NCBI RefSeq assembly: GCF_029076445.1
Contig: NZ_JARESG010000004.1
Location: 62,001 to 126,000, forward strand
DNA length: 64,000 nucleotides
Origin: Pseudarthrobacter naphthalenicus
Lineage (GTDB): Bacteria > Actinomycetota > Actinomycetes > Actinomycetales > Micrococcaceae
Reading direction: 5' to 3'
The notes beneath the pieces are model-generated. The model did not search any database. It was given only the letters and a program-made list of their open reading frames with translations, and had not been told where the DNA came from. This document shows positions 48,251 through 56,816 of this stretch, piece after piece; positions within the stretch are counted from its first letter, which is position 1; each line of letters starts with the position of its first letter. Position numbers and translations under genes: made by a program.

Positions 48251-48691
48251 TCAGCTGATGCAGAACTCGTTGCCTTCGGGATCGGCCATGGTGTGCCATC
48301 CGTGCGGGCCTTCGTGGGCGGACCAGAGGAAGGTGGCCCCGCGGGCTTCCAGTTGCTTCCGGACCTCATCCTTGTCCAGGCCGTCCAGGCGGACGTCCCA
48401 ATGGACACGGTTCTTGACGGTTTTTCCTTCCGGGACCGCCTGGAACAGGACCCGGTGGGCGGGTGCCTTTGCCTCGAGTTCCTCCGCCGGCCGGATGGCC
48501 TGTCCTGTCCGCCACACAAGTTTGCCGCGGTGGATGAGGGTTTCCTCTTCGGTGGCGTAGCCCTGGCTGATCATGGAGCGGATGAAGGCCTCATCCTGCG
48601 GTTCCACGGCCCAGCCCAGGGTTTCCGCCCACCAGTCGGCGAGCTCGTGCGGGTTCTTACTGTCCACCACCATCTGGATCTTCAGTCCCAT
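48251..48691 (-). CDS. VOC-superfamily protein (glyoxalase-like domain)
   Basis: The 146-residue product has the beta-alpha-beta-beta-beta layout of the glyoxalase/bleomycin-resistance fold (I-Q-M-V-V-D-S-K-N-P-H-E-L-A-D-W-W-A at the start, D-P-E-G-N-E-F-C-I at the end). It lies just downstream of menB in the opposite gene order but on the same strand, 22 bases beyond the menB start. The substrate is unknown. Confidence 0.75.
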   Translation of the reverse strand: MGLKIQMVVDSKNPHELADWWAETLGWAVEPQDEAFIRSMISQGYATEEETLIHRGKLVWRTGQAIRPAEELEAKAPAHRVLFQAVPEGKTVKNRVHWDVRLDGLDKDEVRKQLEARGATFLWSAHEGPHGWHTMADPEGNEFCIS

Positions 48692-48773
48692 GCCACCAAC
48701 GTACGCGCGGCGGCTGGCCGGCGGCTAGGGGAGGGCGCCCCCTCCTCCCCGGGTTGCTTGGGTTGGCCAGGAC

Positions 48774-49535
48774 TTAGGGCTGGGCCTGCTGGAGCTGCTC
48801 GAAGAGCTCCGGCGGGATGGCATAGATAAAAATGACTGCGAGGAGGTTCTTCGCCGCGTGCACAAAGTAGGAGAACATCAGGTTTTTCCCGGTCCACACA
48901 TACACAAAGACCAGGGTGGCGCCCATGGCCAGATAGGGCAGCAGCGCCGGCAGTGTGATGGCCTCCTGGCCCACAATGTGCAGGGCGGCGAACAGCACCA
49001 CGGACAGCGCGCAGCACACCCAGATGTTGACCCGGCGGCTGAGCTTGCCGATCAGCAGGTGCCGGAACATGTATTCCTCCACGAACGGGCCCACGATCAC
49101 CACCACCGGCACCATCAGCCAGGCCGGGACCTGCTGCATCAGGTCCTGCAGCCCGGCCTGGTTCGCGGAGGTCTGCACCCCGCCGGCCGCCGCCACCACC
49201 AGCGCCGTCAGAATCATCATGGCAATGACGGCCGCGGGAACCATCATGAGGGTGAACCACGGCCGGGTGGCCAGCACCCGCAGGTCCCTGGCGATGACCC
49301 GCCGGGCGGCAATCACCGCCAGGATCCCCACCGATCCGTAGAAGAGCAGGTTCACCCCGTAGGACGCAGCCGCCGGGCTGGGAGCCAGCTGGCGCAGGAG
49401 CGGGGCGAGCAGTTCACCGGCGACAGCGAACAGTCCGGCCACGGCCACATACAGGCCGATGGTGCCGAAATCCAGGGGTGAAAACCGGTACAGCTCAGGC
49501 TGTGGAGCGGGTGGACGCCGGTGTGTGGTTGTCAT
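48774..49535 (-). CDS. CPBP-family intramembrane protease
   Basis: The 253-residue membrane protein has seven or eight helices. It has the conserved E-E-Y-M-F-R motif (near residue 172, the EExxxR of CPBP/Rce1 enzymes) and a later H-A-A-K-N motif for zinc. Family members are membrane proteases or bacteriocin-immunity-type proteins. The substrate is unknown. Confidence 0.8.
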   Translation of the reverse strand: MTTTHRRPPAPQPELYRFSPLDFGTIGLYVAVAGLFAVAGELLAPLLRQLAPSPAAASYGVNLLFYGSVGILAVIAARRVIARDLRVLATRPWFTLMMVPAAVIAMMILTALVVAAAGGVQTSANQAGLQDLMQQVPAWLMVPVVVIVGPFVEEYMFRHLLIGKLSRRVNIWVCCALSVVLFAALHIVGQEAITLPALLPYLAMGATLVFVYVWTGKNLMFSYFVHAAKNLLAVIFIYAIPPELFEQLQQAQP

Positions 49536-49572
49536 GCATTCAGCTTAACTTCCGGGCAGGGATCCCGGACGG

Positions 49573-50826
49573 TCAGGTTTGACCCGCGATGGTGAGGGTG
49601 ATCAGGACACAGTTCAGGACAACAATCAGCGCCGCACTGGTCCAGCCCGCCATCTTCAGCGGCAGGCTGTCCGCATGGATGCCCATGACGTCCCGTTTTC
49701 CGGTGAGCCGGATGAGCGGGATGAGGGCGAAGGGGATGCCGAAGCTGAGCAGGACCTGGCTCAGCACCAGGGCCAGGGTGGGCTCGATCCCGGCGCCGAG
49801 GACCACCAAGGCCGGCAGCAGGGTGATCACCCTCCGGGTCAGCAGGGGAACCCGGACCCTCAGCAGGCCGCCCATGATGGTGGCGCCGGCGTAGCAGCCC
49901 ACCGAGGTTGAGGCCAGGCCCGAGGCCAGCAGCCCGATTGCGAACACCACCCCGATCACCGGGCCCAGCGCCGAGGTGACGGCGGCGTGGGCGCCGGCAA
50001 TCGTGTCCGTGCCTTCAATGCCGCGCAGGCTTGAGGCTGCCAGCAGGAGCATGGCGATATTGACTATCCCGGCGAGCAGCAGGGCCCCGGCGACGTCGAA
50101 GCGGGTAGCCCTGATGAGCCGGGTCCGGACGGCAGGATCCTCGGAGAAGCCGTGCCTGTCCCGGGCCAGCGCCGAATGCAGGTAGATGGCATGCGGCATC
50201 ACGGTTGCCCCGAGCATGCTGGCGGCGAGCAGGACAGTGTCCGTTCCTTCAAACCGGGGGATTAGGCCGTTCAACGCGCTTCCGGCGTCGGGCGGATTCA
50301 CAAACAGCCCCGAGACAAAGCCGATGGCGATCACTCCCAGCAGGACCAGGATCGCGTACTCAAACGACTTCTGACCGCGTGAGGACTGCAGTGCCAGCAG
50401 CAGCATCGATGCCAGGCCGATGATGATGCCACCGGCCAACAGCGGCAGCCCGAAGAGCAGGTTCAGCGCCACGGCACCGCCAATGACTTCCGCCATGTCC
50501 GTCGCCCCCGCCACAACCTCGGCCTGGGCCCAGTACAGGCGGCGCCGGCGCTTCCCCAGGCGCCTGCCCATGATCTCGGGGAGGCTCATGCCCGTGGCCA
50601 GGCCCAGTTTGGCCGACTGGTACTGGACCAGGACCGCCATGGCGTTCGCCACCACCAGGACCCAGACCAGCAAGTAGCCGTAGCTGGCACCCGCCGTCAG
50701 GTTGGCGGCGACGTTCCCCGGGTCCACGTAGGCAATGGCGGCGACAAACGCCGGCCCCATCAGGAGCAGGCGCGACCATCGACGCCCTGCAGCGCGCCGT
50801 ACCTGAAGAGTGGGTATAGCCATCAT
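49573..50826 (-). CDS. mntH: Manganese/iron transporter NRAMP (MntH)
   Basis: The 417-residue product, started at ATG 50826 (GATGAGGACC upstream), has about eleven helices and the NRAMP motifs A-Y-V-D-P-G-N-V-A-A-N (residues near 32) and M-P-H-A-I-Y-L-H-S-A (near 210). It imports Mn2+ and Fe2+ with protons. The start region carries a palindrome of the DtxR/MntR type, suggesting metal control. Confidence 0.92.
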   Translation of the reverse strand: MMAIPTLQVRRAAGRRWSRLLLMGPAFVAAIAYVDPGNVAANLTAGASYGYLLVWVLVVANAMAVLVQYQSAKLGLATGMSLPEIMGRRLGKRRRRLYWAQAEVVAGATDMAEVIGGAVALNLLFGLPLLAGGIIIGLASMLLLALQSSRGQKSFEYAILVLLGVIAIGFVSGLFVNPPDAGSALNGLIPRFEGTDTVLLAASMLGATVMPHAIYLHSALARDRHGFSEDPAVRTRLIRATRFDVAGALLLAGIVNIAMLLLAASSLRGIEGTDTIAGAHAAVTSALGPVIGVVFAIGLLASGLASTSVGCYAGATIMGGLLRVRVPLLTRRVITLLPALVVLGAGIEPTLALVLSQVLLSFGIPFALIPLIRLTGKRDVMGIHADSLPLKMAGWTSAALIVVLNCVLITLTIAGQT

Positions 50827-50865
50827 GGTCCTCATCATCGGGGCGAACTGATACCACCAAGATAG

Positions 50866-50886
50866 CCTAGTTTAGGCATGCCGAAA
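50866..50886. promoter_or_regulatory. Metal-regulator-like palindrome between mntH and the ABC-F gene
   Basis: TTTAGGCA-TGCCGAAA (50871-50886) is a 16-base dyad with one mismatch, and CCTA-GTT-TAGG (50866-50876) overlaps it. Such A/T-flanked TAGGCA...TGCC dyads resemble MntR/DtxR-family sites. The position, 40 bases upstream of mntH, fits manganese repression. Confidence 0.5.
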
Positions 50887-51075
50887 ACATTTATTTCGGG
50901 AGTCCATATTGACCTGGTGCACCCGTTCAGGGCAGGCTGGACCGATGAAGTCCTGAACATGGCCCGGCACGGTCCGGACCGCCCCTCCCCACATCCAGCG
51001 CCGCCGTCGAGCTTCACCCGAACCTGTATCAGCTCCGGCGCCCCCACTGCGGAAAATCTCAAGGACTTCTCGTGA
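50878..51075 (+). CDS. Possible coupled upstream reading frame of the ABC-F gene
   Basis: A 65-residue frame ends with GTGA at the ABC-F start, so re-initiation would couple the two. Its ATG lies within the metal-type palindrome, and internal ATGs at 50962 and others give shorter versions. Ribosome-stalling leader frames are common before ABC-F resistance genes, and the peptide N-terminal part (V-H-I-D-L-V-H-P-F) is the only feature of note. It may be accidental. Confidence 0.35.
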   Translation: MPKTFISGVHIDLVHPFRAGWTDEVLNMARHGPDRPSPHPAPPSSFTRTCISSGAPTAENLKDFS

Positions 51076-52757
51076 CTGAACACCTCAATCTTTCGGCCGT
51101 TTCCCACGGGTACGGCGACCGGCTGCTGCTGGACGGCATCAGCCTGGTCATCACTGCGGGCGAGCACGTGGCAATCGTGGGTGAAAACGGGGCCGGGAAA
51201 TCCACCCTGCTGCGGATCCTGGCAGGTCTTGAGACTCCCGAGAAAGGCACCGCCAGCAGCCACGGCCGGGTGGGCTACCTTGCCCAGACCCACGGACTGC
51301 CGGAATCCTTCACTGTCGGGGCCGCCATCGACGCGTCCCTGGCCTCACTCCGGGCGATCGAGGCGGAGCTGGACCGGCTCGAGGCCGGCCTGGCCGACGC
51401 CGAGGACGAGGAACTCGAGACCTACGGCCGGCTGCAGACCGAGTACCAGCTGCGCGAAGGCTATGCCGCCGAATCCAGGGTGGAAGCGGCGCTGGACCGG
51501 CTGGGACTGGGCGGCCTGGACCGAAACCGGCTCCTCGGCTCGCTCTCCGGCGGTGAACAGGAACGCGTGGCGCTGGCCTGCGTCCTGGCCGACCCCGCGG
51601 ACATCCTGCTCCTGGACGAACCCACCAACCACCTGGACTCCCGCGGCACGGCATGGCTGGAGGACCGGCTGGCGGCGCACCGCGGCACCGTGGTGGTGGT
51701 CTCCCACGACCGTGTGCTGCTCAGGAAGGTAGCCGGAACCATTATCGAAGTGGACGCTGAGCGCCGTGCCGTCACCCGCTACGGCAACGGCTATGACGGG
51801 TACCTTCGGGAGAAGGCTGCAGAACGCGAGCGCTGGGTCCAGCAATACCACCAGTGGATGGATGCCATGGAGGCTGAACAGCGGCAGGCGGACACCGTGG
51901 CCGGGAAGATGGGGTACGCCCGCAAACGCGACGGCGACAAAATGGGTTTCGACTTCAAAGCCGGCACCTGGCAGAAGGCGGCCACCAGCAAGGTCCGTAA
52001 CGCCCAGGAGCGGCTCCGCCGGCTTGAGGCCAGCCCGGTGGACCGGCCCCCGGTGCCGCTGCGCCTGAATGCGGACCTGGCGGTGGAGCCCGTGGAGACG
52101 GCTGCCTCCGCCGGCCTGATTGAGCCTGCGGCGGCCCTCTCCGTCCGCGCGGTGAGTGTGCCCGGCCGCCTGCAGCCGACGGATTTTGAAGCCTGGACAG
52201 GAGACAAGATCCTCATCACCGGGCCCAACGGCGCCGGCAAGTCGACGCTGCTGTCGGTGCTGGCCGGCATGCTGGAGCCCGCTCACGGGACCGTGATCCG
52301 CCCCGGGCGGATCGGCTACCTGCACCAGGAACTTGAACTGCCCGAGCGGCCCTCCCTCCGGCTGCTGCCGGCCTTCGCGGCGGGGCTGGGCGGCAACATC
52401 GACGAACACGCAGAGGCCCTCCTCCGCCTGGGCCTGTTCCGGACCAGCGAGTTCCACGTGCCTGTGGGCAGCCTGTCCGCGGGCCAGCAGCGCAGGCTCG
52501 CCCTCGCCCGCCTGCTGCTGGGCGGCTTCAGCACCCTGCTGGTGGACGAGCCCACCAACCATCTGGCGCCCGTGCTGGTGGAGCAACTCGAGGAAGCGCT
52601 CGCGGACTTCTCCGGGACCCTGGTGATGGTCAGCCACGACCGTGCCCTCCGCGACTGGTTTGCCCGGAATGCGAAGAAGAGCGAAAAATCCCGGACCGGC
52701 GAGGCCGGCCGGTGGATCCGGTACTCGATGGACGGCGGCCTGCTGGCCCGGGCCTGA
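51072..52757 (+). CDS. ABC-F ribosome-associated ATPase
   Basis: The 561-residue protein has two ATPase domains and no membrane segments: Walker A G-E-N-G-A-G-K-S-T (residues 37-45), signature L-S-G-G-E-Q, Walker B I-L-L-L-D-E-P-T-N-H-L-D, and the second set G-P-N-G-A-G-K-S-T, L-S-A-G-Q-Q and V-D-E-P-T-N-H-L-A. The second domain has Ala for the usual final Asp (D-loop). A Lys/Arg/Gln-rich linker joins the domains. ABC-F proteins act at the ribosome and can give antibiotic resistance. GTG start after CAAGGAC. Confidence 0.92.
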   Translation: MTEHLNLSAVSHGYGDRLLLDGISLVITAGEHVAIVGENGAGKSTLLRILAGLETPEKGTASSHGRVGYLAQTHGLPESFTVGAAIDASLASLRAIEAELDRLEAGLADAEDEELETYGRLQTEYQLREGYAAESRVEAALDRLGLGGLDRNRLLGSLSGGEQERVALACVLADPADILLLDEPTNHLDSRGTAWLEDRLAAHRGTVVVVSHDRVLLRKVAGTIIEVDAERRAVTRYGNGYDGYLREKAAERERWVQQYHQWMDAMEAEQRQADTVAGKMGYARKRDGDKMGFDFKAGTWQKAATSKVRNAQERLRRLEASPVDRPPVPLRLNADLAVEPVETAASAGLIEPAAALSVRAVSVPGRLQPTDFEAWTGDKILITGPNGAGKSTLLSVLAGMLEPAHGTVIRPGRIGYLHQELELPERPSLRLLPAFAAGLGGNIDEHAEALLRLGLFRTSEFHVPVGSLSAGQQRRLALARLLLGGFSTLLVDEPTNHLAPVLVEQLEEALADFSGTLVMVSHDRALRDWFARNAKKSEKSRTGEAGRWIRYSMDGGLLARA

Positions 52758-52992
52758 AGGAGGCGGTCCATCTCCGCAGCCGAACCGCTCACCCCGTACA
52801 GCGGGGAGACCGGCATTTGGCGGAACATTATTCTGCACCTGAGGAAATGTGCCAGCAATAATTCAGCTTAAATCCTCCTGACTGTTGCTTGGGTCACGAA
52901 CACGTAACGGCGCCTTGTAAGATTGGAAGGCCGCGCGGGCCCTCGATGCCGGGATCCTGTGCTGGCCATCCCCGACTCCTCAAGGAATTGCC

Positions 52993-54453
52993 GTGCCTCA
53001 AAGTACCCCCACAGAACTTAAGAGCCAGACGGCCGCACCCACCGCCGTCGACTCTTCCCTCAGCGCCGAGGGCTACAAAAAGACCCTGGGCCGGCGCCAC
53101 GTCACCATGATCGCGATGGGCGGCGCAATCGGCGTCGGCCTCTTTATGGGCGCCGGCGGACGCCTTGCCTCCACCGGTCCCGCGCTGATCTTCTCCTACG
53201 CCATCGCCGGCGTGATCGCCTACCTGCTCATGCGTGCACTCGGCGAGCTCATCATGTACCGCCAGACCTCCGGCTCGTTCGTCAGCTACGCCGGGGAAAT
53301 GTTCGGCAAAAAGGGCGCCTTCCTGTCCGGCTGGATGTACTTCATCAACTGGGCCATGACCGGCATTGCCGAACTGATCGCGATCGGCCTGTACTTCCAG
53401 TTCTTCTTCCCCAACGTCCCCGTGGAGTTGTCCGCCATCGCCGCGCTGGTGCTGCTGGTGGCCGTGAACCTGCTCAGCGTCAAAGCGTTCGGCGAGTTTG
53501 AATTCTGGGCGTCCTGCCTGAAGGTGGCGGCGATCGTCACTTTCCTCGCCGTGGGCACGTTCATGGTGGTCACCAACGCCAAGGTGGGCGCCGGCCACGC
53601 CTCGGTGAACAACCTCTTCCACGACGACGGCGGCATGTTCCCCAAGGGCGCCCTGGTCATGATCCTGGTGCTCAACGCCGTTATTTTCGCCTACAACGCG
53701 ATCGAACTGGTGGGCATCACCGCCGGTGAAATGGAGAACCCCGAACGTGAGGTCCCCAAGGCCATCCGCGCCGTGGTGATCCGCATTGTGGTGTTCTACG
53801 TAGGTTCCGTCTCGCTGCTGGCCATGCTCCTGCCCTCGGACCAGTACCACGCAGGGACCTCACCGTTCGTGACCGTGTTCGGCCAGATGGGCCTGGCCTG
53901 GATGGGTGACGTGATGAACATGATCGTCATTACCGCGGCGCTGTCCTCCTGCAACACCGGCCTGTACTCCATTGGCCGGATCTTCCGCACCATGGCCAAC
54001 AACGGGCACGCGCCGCAGTGGCTGACCAAAATGTCCTCACGGCACGTGCCCTACGCCGCGATCCTGGCCATCGCCGCCGTGTACCTCGTGGGCATCCTGC
54101 TGAACATTTGGCTGGGCGGCTCCCACGCGTTCGACCTGGCCCTGAACTCGGCCTCCATCGGCGTGATCTTCACCTGGGGATCGATTTTTGCGAGCCAGAT
54201 CGCGCTGCGGAAGAAGAAGGGCAAAGTATCCTCCCTGCCCATGCCCGGCTCGCCCTGGACCAGCTGGGCGGGGCTCGTGGCGCTGCTCGCCATCACGGTG
54301 CTGATCGGTTTCGACACGATGACCAGTGAAACCGGCGAGGTCTTCATGCTGGGCCTGTGGACCCTGGCCACCATCCCCTTCTTCGCCCTGGTCCTCTGGC
54401 TGGGCTGGCAGAAGGTCAAGCACAACGAGCCAAAGAGCGAGCTCTTCAGCTAG
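52993..54453 (+). CDS. Amino-acid permease of the APC family (AnsP/GabP-like)
   Basis: The 486-residue product has twelve predicted helices and the family signature in M-I-A-M-G-G-A-I-G-V-G-L-F near residues 38-50. It resembles the gamma-aminobutyrate/asparagine/aromatic branch of amino-acid transporters, with S-G-S-F-V-S-Y-A and G-I-T-A-G-E-M-E-N-P. The substrate is not fixed by sequence; asparagine is one possibility. GTG start. Confidence 0.85.
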   Translation: MPQSTPTELKSQTAAPTAVDSSLSAEGYKKTLGRRHVTMIAMGGAIGVGLFMGAGGRLASTGPALIFSYAIAGVIAYLLMRALGELIMYRQTSGSFVSYAGEMFGKKGAFLSGWMYFINWAMTGIAELIAIGLYFQFFFPNVPVELSAIAALVLLVAVNLLSVKAFGEFEFWASCLKVAAIVTFLAVGTFMVVTNAKVGAGHASVNNLFHDDGGMFPKGALVMILVLNAVIFAYNAIELVGITAGEMENPEREVPKAIRAVVIRIVVFYVGSVSLLAMLLPSDQYHAGTSPFVTVFGQMGLAWMGDVMNMIVITAALSSCNTGLYSIGRIFRTMANNGHAPQWLTKMSSRHVPYAAILAIAAVYLVGILLNIWLGGSHAFDLALNSASIGVIFTWGSIFASQIALRKKKGKVSSLPMPGSPWTSWAGLVALLAITVLIGFDTMTSETGEVFMLGLWTLATIPFFALVLWLGWQKVKHNEPKSELFS

Positions 54454-54499
54454 GGCTTTCCTGCACTGAGCGCTCAAGCAGCCGGGCGCTCAAGCAGTA

Positions 54500-54540
54500 C
54501 GACGGCGGCGGGTCACCCTTTCGGGGGCGGCCCGCCGTCG
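54500..54540. terminator. Hairpin between permease and hydrolase genes
   Basis: A stem of at least nine base pairs (CGACGGCGG at 54500-54508 with CCGCCGTCG at 54532-54540) lies between the convergent permease and hydrolase genes. A 12-base direct repeat, GCGCTCAAGCAG, occurs just before it (54470-54481 and 54486-54497). No T-run follows, so the strength as a terminator is uncertain. Confidence 0.5.
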
Positions 54541-54557
54541 CCGTTAAACCCCGCCCG

Positions 54558-55295
54558 TTACGGAGCGTCCGGTGCGGACAGGTAGCGGGCGAAGTGGTCC
54601 TCGATCCGCTGCCAGGCCTCCGGTGCCGAGTCCGGGTCCGGTCCGACGCCCATCACGCGCATCAGCGGCCGGAGCACCGCCGGCCCTTCCTCGGTTTCGT
54701 TGAGGAATGAATGGCCGGCGGTGGGAAATTCCTTGACGCTGTTCTCAATGCCCAGGTTGTCCAAGGCCGTTTCAAGCTTGGCGGCCGCGCCCTTGAGGCC
54801 CTTGTCCTTCCCGCCGAAGTTGGCCACGATGGGGCAGGCCCCGCGAAGGGCACCCTCCAGATCGCGGGGCAGGCGTCCGTAGTTGACCGAGGCCGCGTCG
54901 AAGCCGTCGCGCGCCACCAGCAGGGCGAACCCGCCGCCCATGCAGAACCCGATCACGCCGGTTTTTCCCGTGGACAGCGGCGACGCGGCCAGCCAGGCCC
55001 GGGCGGTGGAAAGGTCGGTGAAGACCCGGCCGGTTCCCGTCATCATGCTGCGCATGGTGCTGACCAGGCAGCGCCGGGCGCCGCCGTCGGTGAACAGGTC
55101 CACCGCGAGCGTCAGGTATCCGGCCCGGGCCAGCCTGTCCGCATGGGCGCGGATCTGGTCATTGAGCCCGAACGCTTCGTGGATCATCAGGACGCCAGGG
55201 AACGGGCCCGCCCCCGAGGGGGTGGCCAGATAGCCGCCCAGTGCGGGCGAACCTCCGGCAGCGGCACTTTGGGCACTGAGGTCGACGTACGTCAT
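54558..55295 (-). CDS. Dienelactone-hydrolase family protein
   Basis: The 245-residue product is an alpha/beta hydrolase whose nucleophile is the Cys in G-F-C-M-G-G-G (near residue 122), with candidate Asp (N-F-G-G-K-D) and His (A-G-H-S-F). The Cys-His-Asp triad is typical of dienelactone hydrolases. It probably hydrolyses a lactone or ester in the cytoplasm. It starts at ATG 55295. Confidence 0.87.
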   Translation of the reverse strand: MTYVDLSAQSAAAGGSPALGGYLATPSGAGPFPGVLMIHEAFGLNDQIRAHADRLARAGYLTLAVDLFTDGGARRCLVSTMRSMMTGTGRVFTDLSTARAWLAASPLSTGKTGVIGFCMGGGFALLVARDGFDAASVNYGRLPRDLEGALRGACPIVANFGGKDKGLKGAAAKLETALDNLGIENSVKEFPTAGHSFLNETEEGPAVLRPLMRVMGVGPDPDSAPEAWQRIEDHFARYLSAPDAP

Positions 55296-55339
55296 GGGCC
55301 AAGAGTAGCCGCCGCCCGGGGGTAAAAGGGCAAAAGGAA

Positions 55340-55370
55340 GGCGGTGGATCCCCCATGAGGATCCACCGCC
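55340..55370. terminator. Intrinsic terminator of the CsbD gene
   Basis: A perfect 12-base stem (GGCGGTGGATCC at 55340-55351 with its complement at 55359-55370) has a seven-base loop. On the minus strand it is followed by a T-rich stretch, so it should end the CsbD transcript. It also lies just upstream of the hydrolase gene's start. Confidence 0.8.
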
Positions 55371-55387
55371 GACCAGTTCTTGAAGGA

Positions 55388-55564
55388 CTAGTCCTTTTTG
55401 AAGGTGTCCTTGACGTCTTCGCCGACCTTCTTTGCGTCAGCCTTGACCTGGTCCGCCTGGCCTTCGGCCTTCAGACGGTCATTGTCGGTGGCGTTTCCGG
55501 CCGCTTCCTTGGCCTTGCCGCCCATGTTTTCCGCTTCGTTACTGATCTTGTCTCCGAGGCCCAT
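55388..55564 (-). CDS. CsbD-family stress protein
   Basis: The 58-residue product (ATG 55564) is highly charged and hydrophilic: M-G-L-G-D-K-I-S-N-E-A-E-N-M, then the CsbD repeat-like K-A-E-G-Q-A-D-Q-V-K-A-D. CsbD proteins are small general stress proteins of unknown mechanism, under sigma-B control in Bacillus. A longer frame up to 55666 was rejected. Confidence 0.85.
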   Translation of the reverse strand: MGLGDKISNEAENMGGKAKEAAGNATDNDRLKAEGQADQVKADAKKVGEDVKDTFKKD

Positions 55565-55688
55565 CGCTGGCCGCCTTTCGTTCGCGTTGATCAAACAATG
55601 CGTTTTCACCATAACACAAAGCATGCTTATCATTTCAAGCCCCCGGTCCCTGCTGCCCGATGTCATGGTCCCCGGCTAGGCTCGATCC

Positions 55689-55811
55689 ATGAATCACACA
55701 AAGAGCCGGACCCGGCGCACCCGTGCGCGTCACTCCCGTGCGCGCCACCCCCGTGCGCGTCCGGAGGCTTGGGCCGGCACCCCGGGCATTCCTCTGGCGG
55801 AAGCCCGCTAA
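55689..55811 (+). CDS. 40-residue Arg-rich mini-protein coupled to the pentapeptide gene
   Basis: The frame opens at ATG 55689 and shares one base with the next start (TAATG). Its middle is strongly basic (R-T-R-R-T-R-A-R-H-S-R-A-R-H-P-R-A-R), encoded by three 15-base repeats. The C-terminal part is neutral (Gly, Pro, Ala-rich). It could be a translated leader that couples initiation of the pentapeptide protein, or a small nucleic-acid-binding peptide. No ribosome binding site stands out upstream. Confidence 0.4.
   Translation: MNHTKSRTRRTRARHSRARHPRARPEAWAGTPGIPLAEAR
55720..55764 (+). repeat. Three 15-base repeats in the Arg-rich frame
   Basis: The unit CCCGTGCGCGTCACT occurs three times in register (55720-55734, 55735-55749, 55750-55764) with small changes (last copy ends TCCGG). 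It gives the repeat R-A-R-H-(S/P) in the frame from 55689. Confidence 0.75.
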
Positions 55812-56473
55812 TGGCGTCCAAACTGCCCAAAATCGTGGGTCCCCGCCTCACGGAAGTCCGGCTGGAGGACCTGACCGAGGACGCCGCCCCGGATTTCCGC
55901 CGGGGTGAGAAGTACGACGGCGTCCGGTTCAGCCGGGTGGCTGCCGACGGGCTCGAACTGAGCGGCACCGATTTTGCCGAGTGTGAGTTCCAGGGCGTCT
56001 CGTTCAACGACACCCAGCTCCGCGGGGCAGGCTTCCGTGACTGCATCCTGTCCGAGCTGTATGCGCCGGTGTTCAGGGCCGCCCGTTCCACGTGGCGTGA
56101 CGTGCATCTGAACAACCCGCGGCTTGGATCCGCTGAACTCTATGAGAGCGGCTTGCAGTCCGTGCGGATCGACGGCGGCAAGCTGGACTTCCTCAACCTG
56201 CGGGGATCCAAGCTGACGGACGTCCTGATCACCGATTGCATCATCAACGAACTGGATCTGGGGTCCGCCGCGGCAACTCGGGTGGTGCTGAAGAACTGCA
56301 CCCTTGGGACGCTTGATCTCACCGGGGCACGGTTGAAGGACTTTGATGTCCGCGGCACCGATTTCCGGACCATCAGCGGCCTGGGGAGCCTGGCCGGCCT
56401 GGTGATCGATGACTACCAGCTGACACTGCTGGCCCCGCTCCTGGCCGGGCATCTGGGTATCCGGGTGGTGTAG
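55811..56473 (+). CDS. Pentapeptide-repeat protein
   Basis: The 220-residue product (ATG 55811) has a run of A(N/D)LXX-type five-residue repeats from about residue 45 (L-S-G-T-D-F-A-E-C-E-F, then V-S-F-N-D-T-Q-L-R-G-A-G-F, and L-D-F-L-N-L-R-G-S-K-L). These form a right-handed beta-helix. Some family members mimic DNA and protect gyrase from quinolones, but this use is not proved. The start overlaps the preceding mini-protein's stop. Confidence 0.8.
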   Translation: MASKLPKIVGPRLTEVRLEDLTEDAAPDFRRGEKYDGVRFSRVAADGLELSGTDFAECEFQGVSFNDTQLRGAGFRDCILSELYAPVFRAARSTWRDVHLNNPRLGSAELYESGLQSVRIDGGKLDFLNLRGSKLTDVLITDCIINELDLGSAAATRVVLKNCTLGTLDLTGARLKDFDVRGTDFRTISGLGSLAGLVIDDYQLTLLAPLLAGHLGIRVV

Positions 56474-56496
56474 GGGCCGGTCAGTCGCGGGTTTGG

Positions 56497-56730
56497 TCAG
56501 TCGAAGAAGCCCACGATGTAGCCGATGAAGAAGAGCAGGAACAGCAGCACGCCCGCGGCGATGGCCGAGATCCAAAAGATCTGCATTGCCTTTCCCGAGC
56601 CCCTCACCACGGGTTCGTGCGTGCCCGCCACCGAGCCTTCGCCCGGCGGTGTTTCACCGGGCGGAACGCCGCCGCCGGGTTCCAGGCCCGTGATCTTGTC
56701 GTCCTGCGGATCGGGGTTAGGTCCAGTCAC
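56497..56730 (-). CDS. DUF6480 single-span membrane protein
   Basis: The 77-residue product is a polar N-terminal part (M-T-G-P-N-P-D-P-Q-D-D-K-I-T-G-L-E-P-G) followed by one hydrophobic helix (residues 52-74). The N-terminal motif matches the DUF6480 family, as I recall it. Function unknown; an inner-membrane protein with its N-terminus facing the cytoplasm or outside. Confidence 0.75.
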   Translation of the reverse strand: MTGPNPDPQDDKITGLEPGGGVPPGETPPGEGSVAGTHEPVVRGSGKAMQIFWISAIAAGVLLFLLFFIGYIVGFFD

Positions 56731-56816
56731 AATAACTCCCTCGGCTCGGCATGGCGCTTCAGTCCTGGTTATTCCCTAGAGTAACCGCCGCCGGTTGGCG
56801 GGCCTAGGCTGATGCT

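Noticed and set aside
51345..52838. A 497-residue minus-strand frame opposite the ABC-F gene
   Set aside because: The plus strand carries both ATPase motif sets in one frame; the antisense frame has His/Gln/Gly-rich composition only.
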